From Bifidobacteriaceae bacterium NR021 (GTDB lineage Bacteria > Actinomycetota > Actinomycetes > Actinomycetales > Bifidobacteriaceae), in NCBI GenBank assembly GCA_003585845.1, contig NQOP01000002.1, positions 122,677 to 129,192 on the forward strand: a DNA stretch of 6,516 bases. Direction: 5' to 3'. The notes below the pieces were generated by a model that saw nothing but the letters and a program-made list of their open reading frames with translations, ran no database searches and was not told where the DNA came from. Position numbers and translations under genes: made by a program. Positions within the stretch are counted from its first letter, which is position 1. Every line of letters starts with the position of its first letter. Shown piece by piece: positions 1 to 5,775 of this stretch.

Positions 1-370
1 TAGACGAACCTGGCCTGAATCTGCTATTGCACAAGAAGGACGCGAAACTATTGTTGCAATGGTTGATTTCTTGCGCGAACTGTCAAGTCGCTTAACGACC
101 ATGGTTGCAAATCGCGACGTGCAAATTGCGGAAACTATTATTGCTGGCGACGATGCGCTCGACAAATTGCACGAGAAGATTTTTGAGCTGGTAGAAGGCG
201 AAAATTGGAATGGTACACGCAGACAGTTAATTGATGTCGTTCTGCTTAGCCGCTTTATTGAGCGAATTGGAGACCATTGCGTTGCAGTCGCAAGGCAAAT
301 TGTGTTTATTGTTTCCGGATTCGATCCATCCAAGAAGCCGGAGCCAGATAAAGACACTGTTGTAGCGTAA
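1..370 (+). CDS. phoU: PhoU-family phosphate signalling protein, C-terminal part (5' end outside window)
   Basis: The frame is open from base 2 to a TAA at 368-370, giving 122 visible residues with no start of its own; the methionine at 59 is internal. PhoU proteins are usually about 220-240 residues, so roughly half is missing upstream. The visible part is all-helical and contains the hallmark of the second PhoU repeat, LLSRFIERIGDHCVAVARQI (about 239-298), with the E-x-x-x-D metal-binding pattern in ERIGD. Known role of the family: cytoplasmic negative regulator linking the Pst phosphate transporter to the PhoR-type sensor kinase, and influencing phosphate and persister physiology. The tail after ...IVSG is short and charged. 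The gene converges on gpmA and probably ends at the hairpin at 459-495. The family assignment is firm; which PhoU paralogue this is cannot be told. Confidence 0.9.
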   Translation, partial: RRTWPESAIAQEGRETIVAMVDFLRELSSRLTTMVANRDVQIAETIIAGDDALDKLHEKIFELVEGENWNGTRRQLIDVVLLSRFIERIGDHCVAVARQIVFIVSGFDPSKKPEPDKDTVVA

Positions 371-411
371 CGCGATTTGTAGCGTAAAGCGGCTACAGCG
401 AAACGCGCTAC
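361..411. repeat. Small direct and inverted repeats at the phoU stop
   Basis: The 10-mer tgtagcgtaa occurs at 361-370, where it contains the phoU stop codon, and again at 378-387. Inverted matches overlap the second copy: tgtagc 378-383 with gctaca 392-397, and gtagcg 379-384 with cgctac 406-411. The two foldings are mutually exclusive. No T-run follows, so this is not an obvious terminator. It may be local sequence duplication or an mRNA 3'-end structure. Confidence 0.45.
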
Positions 412-458
412 GCAATTTCAAGTTACTCAAAGTGCGCATGAAAATAAAACGTAAATAA

Positions 459-495
459 AAAAGTAGGTCTGCAAATTAATTGCAAACCTACTTTT
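459..495. terminator. Bidirectional intrinsic terminator between phoU and gpmA
   Basis: Arms aagtaggtctgcaa (461-474) and ttgcaaacctactt (480-493) pair over 14 positions around a 5-nt loop, with A-T pairs extending to 459/495. Read on the minus strand the single mismatch becomes a G-U pair and the stem is followed by a six-T run, fitting the end of gpmA. Read on the plus strand the stem has one C-A mismatch and is followed by cttttatttt, fitting the end of phoU. The position between two convergent genes supports shared use. Confidence 0.85.
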
Positions 496-502
496 ATTTT
501 AA

Positions 503-534
503 AAGCTAACTTAAGCGCTTCAAAAAGCCAGCTT
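503..534 (-). other. Secondary hairpin just after the gpmA stop
   Basis: On the minus strand aagctggct (from 534-526) can pair with agttagctt (from 511-503) over nine positions if two G-U pairs are allowed, around a 14-nt loop that itself holds the palindrome aagcgctt. It lies between the gpmA stop and the main terminator at 459-495. No good T-run follows it directly, so it is more likely a 3'-UTR structure protecting the message than an independent terminator. Confidence 0.35.
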
Positions 535-544
535 AATCAGAATC

Positions 545-1285
545 TCACTTCTGACCCTGAGCAGCCACGGCAGCAGCACCAGCAGCAGCAGCTTCTGGAT
601 CCAAATACTCACCGCGAGGCTTGATTGGCTTAAAGTTTTCATCCAACTCGTAAAGCAGAGGAATAGCAGTTGGAATATTAACCTTAGAAATCTCTTCCTC
701 GCTCAAGTTATCGAGCATCTTAACGATTGCGCGCAAGCTGTTGCCGTGAGCAGCAATCATTACAGTCTTGCCGGACTTAAGCTCTGGAATAATATCCGAC
801 TCCCAGTAAGGAGTTACGCGAGTCACGACGTTTGCCAAAGCTTCAGTTTCTGGAACTGGATCGCCTGCGTAACGAGGATCGTTAGCCTGAGAATACTCAT
901 CGTTTGGATCGATCTCAGGAGGTGGAGTTGCGTAAGAACGACGCCAAATCATGAACTTCTCATCGCCATATTCCTGACGAATCTCAGACTTGTTCTTGCC
1001 TTGCAAAGCACCGTAATGACGCTCGTTCAAACGCCAGCTGCGACGAACTGGAATCCAAAGGCGGTCGGCTGCATCAAGCGCGTAATTCGCGGTGTTGATA
1101 GCACGACGAAGCAAAGAAGTAAACACGATGTCTGGAAGAACGTTCTTCTCTTTAAGAAGCTCGCCACCATGCTTAGCTTCCTCAACACCCTGCTCAGTCA
1201 GCGGTACATCAACCCAACCAGTGAACTGATTGGTCTTATTCCATGCGCTCTGACCATGTCGGAGCAATACTAATTTGTATGTCAT
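545..1285 (-). CDS. gpmA: 2,3-bisphosphoglycerate-dependent phosphoglycerate mutase
   Basis: This 246-residue cytoplasmic enzyme interconverts 3-phosphoglycerate and 2-phosphoglycerate in lower glycolysis through a phosphohistidine intermediate. The N-terminal L-L-R-H-G-Q motif places the catalytic His at residue 10. Arg61, Glu88 in [11 protein letters not shown], and the second catalytic His180 in [12 protein letters not shown] are all present, so the active site is complete. The length matches the dPGM branch (about 230-250 aa) rather than the metal-dependent iPGM (about 510 aa). The ATG at 1283-1285 is chosen because it puts RHG at the usual distance from the N-terminus; a weak AGG lies 5 nt upstream. 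The last 15 residues are an Ala-rich tail (231-243) encoded by a GCA/GCT-rich run at about 557-592, beyond the conserved fold and of doubtful function. A terminator follows at 459-495. The upstream side is occupied by a palindromic repeat array, and I see no convincing promoter box. Confidence 0.97.
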   Translation of the reverse strand: MTYKLVLLRHGQSAWNKTNQFTGWVDVPLTEQGVEEAKHGGELLKEKNVLPDIVFTSLLRRAINTANYALDAADRLWIPVRRSWRLNERHYGALQGKNKSEIRQEYGDEKFMIWRRSYATPPPEIDPNDEYSQANDPRYAGDPVPETEALANVVTRVTPYWESDIIPELKSGKTVMIAAHGNSLRAIVKMLDNLSEEEISKVNIPTAIPLLYELDENFKPIKPRGEYLDPEAAAAGAAAVAAQGQK

Positions 1286-1326
1286 AATTACCTAGTCTAT
1301 TAACGCCTTACGACGACAGTCACACA

Positions 1327-1523
1327 GCGCTCCAAACGCGCTCGCACTCCCTCACATTTGGAGCGTCACACAACAAATAAACCTCCAAACACGAGATAAG
1401 TACCCCAACATTTGGAGCGTCACACAACAAATAAACCTCCAAACGCGAGATAAATACCCCACATTTGGAGCGTATGGCAACAGATAACCCTCCAAATGCG
1501 AGCGCACTCTCTCGCATTTGGAG
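1327..1523. repeat. Regular array of four palindromic elements between lysS and gpmA
   Basis: Four elements share outer arms ctccaaa...tttggag: 1330-1363, 1383-1417, 1437-1470 and 1490-1523. Each has an interior of 20-21 nt, and the elements are separated by spacers of exactly 19 nt (1364-1382, 1418-1436, 1471-1489). The first two spacers are identical (cgtcacacaacaaataaac); the third is diverged. Copy 4 is a perfect 13-bp inverted repeat, ctccaaatgcgag / ctcgcatttggag, around an 8-nt loop. In copy 1 the outer arms extend to 9 bp (cgctccaaa / tttggagcg). Copies 2 and 3 have lost the inner pairing but keep the outer 7 bp. Short open frames run through the array because of its periodicity; they have no ribosome site or recognisable product and are not genes. 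This looks like a REP/BIME-like intergenic element family amplified in tandem. Confidence 0.85.
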
Positions 1524-1544
1524 CGCAACAACCTCATCGCATAC

Positions 1545-1582
1545 AAAAAGCCGCTGAATGTTAACCAACATCCAACGGCTTT
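1545..1582 (-). terminator. Intrinsic terminator of lysS
   Basis: On the minus strand aaagccgttggatgtt (1582-1567) pairs with aacattcagcggcttt (1562-1547) over 16 positions, including two G-U pairs, around a 4-nt loop, and runs into a five-T tract (1549-1545). It begins 21 nt after the lysS stop. This is a textbook Rho-independent terminator and separates lysS from the repeat array and gpmA downstream. Confidence 0.93.
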
Positions 1583-1603
1583 ATATCCCTTAAAATTTAC
1601 CAA

Positions 1604-3301
1604 CTAGCGAAGTGGCTTCACGAGTGGGAAGGTAATCGTCTCGCGAATAGTTGCGCCCGTAAGAGCGATCAGCAAGCGATCAATTCCCATGCCCATGCCG
1701 CCAGCAGGAGGCATACCGACGCCGAGAGCCTCAATGAAGTCCTCGTCAATATCCATTGCCTCAACATCGCCAGCCAAAGCATCCTTAGCTTGAGCCACAA
1801 AGCGCTCGCGCTGCACAACAGGATCGTTAAGCTCAGAATAGCCGGTTGCAAGCTCAAAGCCGCGCACGTACAAATCCCACTTTTCAACCATTCCAGGCTT
1901 CGTGCGGTGACCCTTAACAAGCGGGCTGGTCTCCACTGGGAAGTCGCGCACAAACGTTGGCTCGTAAAGCTTATCCTCGTAGAAGTGCTCCCACAAGTGC
2001 TCAACCAACTTGCCGTGATTCTCAACTTCATCGCGCTCAACGCCAAGCTTGTCCGCAATCGCACCCAAATGCTCAACGGAAGTTTCCGGAGTAATCTCCT
2101 CACCCAAAGCCTCAGAAAGCGAGCCGTACATGGTAATCTGCTTCCACTCGCCACCAAAATCGTACTCTTCGCCATTAAGCAAAGTCACCTTCGTGGAACC
2201 GAAAGCGTCGATAGCAGCCTTCTGAATCAACTCTTTAGTAAGATCGCCAATCGTATCGTAAGTGCCGTAAGCCTGGTAAGCCTCAAGCATTGTAAACTCT
2301 GGAGCGTGAGTTGCGTCCACGCCTTCGTTTCTAAAGTCGCGGTTGATTTCAAACACGCGGTCGATGCCACCAACCAAGCAGCGCTTAAGGAAAAGCTCTG
2401 GCGCAATGCGCAAATAAAGATCAATGTCGAAAGCGTTCATGTGAGTTGTGAACGGACGAGCAGCAGCACCGCCGTGAACCGTTTGCAACATTGGAGTTTC
2501 GACTTCCAAGAAGTCGTGGCTGTCGAAAGTGCGGCGAAGCGAAGCCACAGCGCGCGAACGCCTGCGAACCATATCGCGAATCTTCTCATCCGCAATCATG
2601 CCAATATACGGCTTACGCGTACGAGTGTCGTCGCTTAATTCCTTGTGCAAAGCTGGAAGCGGCTGCAAAGCCTTAGCCGCAATCGCCCACTCGGTTGCAA
2701 ATACGGAAAGCTCTCCGGTCTTGGAAGAAATCACGCGACCGCGAACGTACAAGTGGTCGCCCAAATCAACCATCTGCTTGAAATTCTTAATGGATTCTTC
2801 GCCAATTTCCTTCTTGGAAACCATCGCCTGAATCGTAGTACCGTCACCGGCAGAAAGCTTAACAAAGCACAAGCCGCCAGCATTACGCAAGAAAAGCACG
2901 CGGCCAGCAATACCAACCTCAGTATCGGTTTCTTCGCCAGCTTCAAGCTTGCCGTCAAAATCAGCACGAACCTGCTCGATAGTGTCAGTAACGTTAAGAT
3001 GCACAGGATAAGGCTGCACGCCTTCCTTAAGAAGCATCGCGCGCTTAGCAACGCGCATCTGTACCTGCTCAGGATGAGCTTGCGGTCCAAATTCTTTATT
3101 GCTTGGGTCGATTGCTTCATCCAGGCTTGCGCCTTCGTTTACGCGCTTGGCGATTGCCTCGTCTTGAGCGAGTAACATTTCGGCATGTTCAACAGTGTCA
3201 ATTTCATTGACGGTATCTGTTGCTTCGTTTTCTGCTGCATTTTTAGCGGCAGATTCTGCGGCATTTTGCGCGGCAGACATTGCAGTATTGGTGTCAGTCA
3301 T
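1604..3301 (-). CDS. lysS: Lysyl-tRNA synthetase, class II
   Basis: This cytoplasmic enzyme charges tRNA-Lys with lysine using ATP. The order is: a low-complexity Ala/Asn/Glu-rich N-terminus (1 to about 75), then VAKRAMLLKEGVQPYPV (84-100), the OB-fold anticodon-binding domain (about 127-210, VGIAGRVLFLRNAGG), and the class II catalytic core. Motif 1 is FLEVETPMLQ (264-273), motif 2 is FEINRDFRNEGVDATHAPEF (317-336), and motif 3 is GGMGMGIDRLLIAL (534-547). From the chosen ATG (3299-3301) it has 565 residues; bacterial LysRS usually has about 500, and the excess is the N-terminal extension. The frame stays open upstream to 3565, but those 88 codons run antisense through the tRNA-Pro gene and across the lysS promoter, so they are not coding. 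No clear Shine-Dalgarno precedes the ATG, and an internal ATG at residue 8 cannot be excluded. There is no membrane segment, so this is not a LysX-type fusion. A strong terminator follows the stop. Confidence 0.97.
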   Translation of the reverse strand: MTDTNTAMSAAQNAAESAAKNAAENEATDTVNEIDTVEHAEMLLAQDEAIAKRVNEGASLDEAIDPSNKEFGPQAHPEQVQMRVAKRAMLLKEGVQPYPVHLNVTDTIEQVRADFDGKLEAGEETDTEVGIAGRVLFLRNAGGLCFVKLSAGDGTTIQAMVSKKEIGEESIKNFKQMVDLGDHLYVRGRVISSKTGELSVFATEWAIAAKALQPLPALHKELSDDTRTRKPYIGMIADEKIRDMVRRRSRAVASLRRTFDSHDFLEVETPMLQTVHGGAAARPFTTHMNAFDIDLYLRIAPELFLKRCLVGGIDRVFEINRDFRNEGVDATHAPEFTMLEAYQAYGTYDTIGDLTKELIQKAAIDAFGSTKVTLLNGEEYDFGGEWKQITMYGSLSEALGEEITPETSVEHLGAIADKLGVERDEVENHGKLVEHLWEHFYEDKLYEPTFVRDFPVETSPLVKGHRTKPGMVEKWDLYVRGFELATGYSELNDPVVQRERFVAQAKDALAGDVEAMDIDEDFIEALGVGMPPAGGMGMGIDRLLIALTGATIRETITFPLVKPLR

Positions 3302-3322
3302 AAACGCTAATTGTAGCCAGTA

Positions 3323-3393
3323 GGTAATACAGGTTTTATACGCGACTTGCACACGCTTTACAATAATTTGTATTAGCCAACCTGTAACATTAC
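3323..3393. repeat. Inverted repeats around the lysS promoter
   Basis: The 8-mer tacaggtt (3328-3335) is matched by its inverse aacctgta (3379-3386). With a 3-nt insertion the match extends outward to gtaat (3324-3328) and attac (3389-3393). Between them, at the -35 box, sits a small palindrome, tacaa-taat-ttgta (3359-3372). The arrangement could be an operator for a dimeric regulator, or could arise by chance in AT-rich DNA. No T-box-like leader is possible because the leader is only about 25 nt. Confidence 0.4.
3335..3363 (-). promoter_or_regulatory. Sigma70-type promoter of lysS
   Basis: On the minus strand TTGTAA (3363-3358) is followed after exactly 17 bp by TATAAA (3340-3335). The predicted start of transcription near 3328 leaves a leader of about 25 nt before the ATG at 3301. 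The position supports the short (565-residue) form of LysS, because the longer frame would begin well upstream of the promoter. Confidence 0.65.
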
Positions 3394-3398
3394 GGACG

Positions 3399-3425
3399 TT
3401 GTTGGAACTTTTATGCGCATATGCT
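3399..3425 (+). promoter_or_regulatory. Possible promoter of tRNA-Pro
   Basis: TTGTTG (3399-3404) and TATGCT (3420-3425) are separated by 15 bp, which is shorter than the preferred 17. Their placement would start transcription about 10 nt before the tRNA, as is common for tRNA genes. This is the best candidate in the 80 bp upstream, but it is weak. Confidence 0.3.
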
Positions 3426-3442
3426 TTCGCAAGTTTCAACAT

Positions 3443-3516
<74 letters not shown>

Positions 3517-3532
3517 CTTTTGATTTCCAGAA

Positions 3533-3541
3533 CCCCCCCCC
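3533..3541. repeat. Nine-C homopolymer tract downstream of tRNA-Pro
   Basis: Nine consecutive C lie 16 bp after the tRNA 3' end and 190 bp before the next start codon. Tracts of this length are prone to slipped-strand length changes. It is not inside a recognisable coding frame, so any effect would be on transcript ends or spacing. Confidence 0.8.
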
Positions 3542-3566
3542 GCAATTTCGACATTTCATATACACT

Positions 3567-3679
3567 CGCGTAAATTTTCTGCCGTTATTTCGTACGCAAC
3601 CGACCTTTTCTGTGCACGCGCGTAAAGTTTCTGCCGATTCTTGGCGTAAAAACGGCAGTTTCTTTACATGGCTGTAAAG
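3567..3679. promoter_or_regulatory. Repeat-rich upstream region of the TPR-DUF4037 operon
   Basis: An 18-bp direct repeat with one mismatch, cgcgtaaattttctgccg (3567-3584) and cgcgtaaagtttctgccg (3619-3636), is spaced 52 bp apart. The second copy forms an inverted pair with cggcagtttctttac (3653-3667): gtaaag and ctgccg pair with cggcag and ctttac around a central ttt/ttt mismatch. That right arm also pairs with a further gtaaag in the perfect repeat ctttac-atggct-gtaaag (3662-3679). The arms are shared, so alternative structures are possible. It lies 45-160 bp before the start codon, where an operator or leader structure would sit. I cannot name a regulator, and no clear -35/-10 pair stands out (TTGGCG 3641-3646 with TTACAT 3664-3669 is weak). 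Confidence 0.5.
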
Positions 3680-3711
3680 TTAAAGTCGATTGATTGGACG
3701 AGCGCAATAGC

Positions 3712-3718
3712 AAGGGGG
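3712..3718 (+). promoter_or_regulatory. Ribosome-binding site deciding the start of the TPR-DUF4037 gene
   Basis: AAGGGGG ends 5 nt before the ATG at 3724. The frame could also open at a TTG at 3694, but this purine-rich site lies downstream of that TTG, so the ATG at 3724 is preferred. Confidence 0.75.
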
Positions 3719-3723
3719 CTTTG

Positions 3724-5775
3724 ATGGAGAACGCTGCGCAATTTTATAGTGAGCTTGACGGAATGTTCGCGAATCACGCAAGTGCAGACACGATTGAATC
3801 GTACCTTTTGCGAAAACTTGCCGAAGCGCAGACAGCAAACGCAGCAAACGAAGAAGCCCATCCCCTGCAACTGTCTATTCTCAACGAACTCATGGGATTT
3901 TACCGTTCGCGCGGAGAGCACGCAAAAAATCAGCCAATCATTGATAAGGCGCTAGATTTGGCAAAAAAGATGGATTTAGCAGGCACCGAAGCCGGCACAA
4001 CCACGCTAATTAACGCCGCTACAAGCCTTCGCGCGGCTGGCGACTACGATCGCGCCGAAAAAATTTACACTCAAGCTCTTAACGAATCCGCCGAAACGCT
4101 CGGCGCTAAAAACCGCAAGCTTGCCGCGCTTCACAACAATCTTTCGATGCTTTACAGCGAAACCGGTCGCACGCATGATGCAATTGAGGAGCTCAATCAG
4201 GCGCTTGAAATTTTGCAAAATACGAGCACGGATCCTGAGCGCGACATCGATATTGCCGCTACGCATACGAATCTTGCGCTTGCAATGTTGCAGGAGTGCT
4301 CGCAGGAGTGCACGCATCCTAACACCAGCACAAACAGCAAATCCGCAACTCTCGAATCCGCTTTTGAACACGCTTCGATCAGCATTCGCATGTACGTTGC
4401 GGGGAATAACGAAAATCAGCCGCACTACGCTTCTGCATTGGCAGGTTTTGCGCAAGTACAGTGCGCGCGCGGCGAGTACGCTCAAGCTGAGGAAAGTTAC
4501 AGTAAGGCACTTGATTTGATTACGAGATGCTACGGAAAAGATAGCGAATCTTACGCGATTACGGCGGAAAATTTGCGGCAGACGCGCGAGTTGGCAGAAA
4601 AAGTTACGAAAGAATCTACAGAAATTCAAGAATCAGCAAACCAAGATATAACAGAACAACACTCAACGAACTCGCACGCAGCAACCCAAAACGCAGCAAC
4701 CCAAAACGCAGCAAACCAAAACGCAGCAAACCAAAACATAAAAACTGGCATGCAATTAGCGCAATCATATTGGCAAACTTACGGAAAAACGTTACTTGAT
4801 CAGCCAAAATTTGCAAAATACAAAAACCGCATAGCTGCGGGATTAGTTGGTCATGGGTCGGAATGTTACGGTTTTGACGACGAGATTTCGCGCGACCACG
4901 ATTTTGGACCCGGTTTCTGCTTGTGGCTCACAGACGAAGATTACGCGGAAATCGGCGCGGATTTGCAGACTGCTTACGACGCACTTCCGCGAAAATACGC
5001 CGGTTTTGGCTCTCGCAACGAAACACCGCGCGCAAAATCATGCGAAGGCAGCAAGCGCGTCGGAGTGTTCAGCATAAGCGAATTTTTTGAAAATCTAACC
5101 GACTTCCCCACCGCTCCAAGCCAAAACGAGCCGCACTTATGGCTATCGCTAAGCGAATCAACGCTTGCAGCAGCAACGAATGGCAAAATTTTCGCGGACC
5201 CTCTTGGAGAGTTCTCAAAGGCGCGCCAAAGCTTCAAGCTCATGCCGGACGACGTGCGAATCTCACTAATCTCCAGAAGACTTGGCATGATTTCGCAAGC
5301 TGGCCAGTACAATTTCCCACGCATGATCGCGCGCAAAGACGCTTCCGCAGCGTGGCTTTCTATCAACGAATTCGTGCGCGCAACCGCTTCAATCGTGTTT
5401 TTGCTCAACAATCCTGTAACCGCAGGCTACTTGCCTTACTACAAGTGGCAATTTGCAGCGTTGCGCAAGCTCAGCAATCGCATGGCTTCTAGGCTTCCGG
5501 AAGTGTGCAGCAAACTTGAGTCAATAATGCGACTTTCTTCCGCCTCTTGCTTTGGCGGAGACGGCTCCGGCGGAGACAGTTTTGGCGAAGGCGGGAAGGG
5601 AGCCGGAATTGCGCAAAAGCAAGTTTCGCAAATAATTGACAGCATTTGCGAAGATATTGTGCGCGAACTGCAATACGAGGGCTTAAGCGATTGCGACGAA
5701 ACTTTTTTGGAATGGCAGCGGCCGTATGTTGAAGCGCATATTAATTCGCGTGCGGCGTGCTTAAGGAGCTTATGA
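3724..5775 (+). CDS. TPR-repeat protein with C-terminal DUF4037 nucleotidyltransferase-like domain
   Basis: This 683-residue protein has no signal peptide or membrane segment. Residues about 49-285 are helical TPR-type repeats, for example NAATSLRAAGDYDRAEKIYT (97-116), LAALHNNLSMLYSETGRTHD (133-152), and HYASALAGFAQVQCARGEYA (234-253); the last runs into YGKDSESYAITAENL, resembling kinesin-light-chain-type TPRs. A Q/N/A-rich linker (about 300-340) follows. The DUF4037-like domain begins near 343. It carries the nucleotidyltransferase signature VGHGSECYGFDDEISRDHD (375-393), with G378-S379 followed after 11 residues by D391-x-D393. Further on, FLLNNPVTAGYLPYYKWQF (559-577) resembles the helical C-terminal part of antibiotic-type nucleotidyltransferases. 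A Gly-rich insertion (611-628) interrupts the C-terminus. The family assignment is from memory of the motif; the substrate is unknown. It could modify a small molecule, RNA or protein, with TPRs choosing the partner. The stop overlaps the next gene. Confidence 0.8.
   Translation: MENAAQFYSELDGMFANHASADTIESYLLRKLAEAQTANAANEEAHPLQLSILNELMGFYRSRGEHAKNQPIIDKALDLAKKMDLAGTEAGTTTLINAATSLRAAGDYDRAEKIYTQALNESAETLGAKNRKLAALHNNLSMLYSETGRTHDAIEELNQALEILQNTSTDPERDIDIAATHTNLALAMLQECSQECTHPNTSTNSKSATLESAFEHASISIRMYVAGNNENQPHYASALAGFAQVQCARGEYAQAEESYSKALDLITRCYGKDSESYAITAENLRQTRELAEKVTKESTEIQESANQDITEQHSTNSHAATQNAATQNAANQNAANQNIKTGMQLAQSYWQTYGKTLLDQPKFAKYKNRIAAGLVGHGSECYGFDDEISRDHDFGPGFCLWLTDEDYAEIGADLQTAYDALPRKYAGFGSRNETPRAKSCEGSKRVGVFSISEFFENLTDFPTAPSQNEPHLWLSLSESTLAAATNGKIFADPLGEFSKARQSFKLMPDDVRISLISRRLGMISQAGQYNFPRMIARKDASAAWLSINEFVRATASIVFLLNNPVTAGYLPYYKWQFAALRKLSNRMASRLPEVCSKLESIMRLSSASCFGGDGSGGDSFGEGGKGAGIAQKQVSQIIDSICEDIVRELQYEGLSDCDETFLEWQRPYVEAHINSRAACLRSL
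4678..4737 (+). repeat. Four tandem 15-bp repeats inside the TPR-DUF4037 gene
   Basis: Two copies of gcagcaacccaaaac (4678-4692, 4693-4707) are followed by two copies of gcagcaaaccaaaac (4708-4722, 4723-4737), encoding AATQN, AATQN, AANQN, AANQN. The unit is a multiple of three, so gain or loss of copies keeps the frame. It forms the flexible linker between the TPR region and the nucleotidyltransferase-like domain. Confidence 0.92.
5763..5768 (+). promoter_or_regulatory. Ribosome-binding site of the DUF4125-like gene
   Basis: AAGGAG lies inside the last codons of the upstream gene. It is 3 nt from the ATG at 5772 and 6 nt from the ATG at 5775. The latter spacing is better, so 5775 is preferred. 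Both starts imply translational coupling through an overlapping stop/start (TGATG or ATGA). Confidence 0.75.

Noticed and set aside
746..1273. 175-codon plus-strand open frame opposite gpmA
   Set aside because: It is antisense to a complete, well-conserved gpmA, with no domain or ribosome site.
1327..1523. Repeat-spacer layout resembling a short CRISPR array
   Set aside because: The spacers are near-identical rather than unique, they are only 19 nt, repeat interiors vary more than spacers, and no cas gene is present in the window.
1320..1603. Overlapping 83-codon minus-strand frames across the palindrome array
   Set aside because: Their sequence simply repeats with the DNA period (FICCVTLQM-type units). 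They lack a ribosome site and overlap the lysS terminator.
1790..2638. 282-codon plus-strand open frame opposite lysS
   Set aside because: It is antisense to a clearly real gene with all LysRS motifs, has no recognisable domain, and arises from the codon bias of lysS.
3694..3723. TTG start at 3694 for the TPR-DUF4037 gene
   Set aside because: The only good ribosome site (3712-3718) lies downstream of it and fits the ATG at 3724. The extra ten residues show no conserved feature.
3664..3921. 85-codon minus-strand open frame at the start of the TPR gene
   Set aside because: It is antisense to the start of a long coding frame with a good ribosome site, and no domain is recognisable.
5757..5771. 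GTG start at 5757 for the DUF4125-like gene
   Set aside because: The AAGGAG site is located inside this extension and is correctly spaced for the ATGs at 5772/5775.
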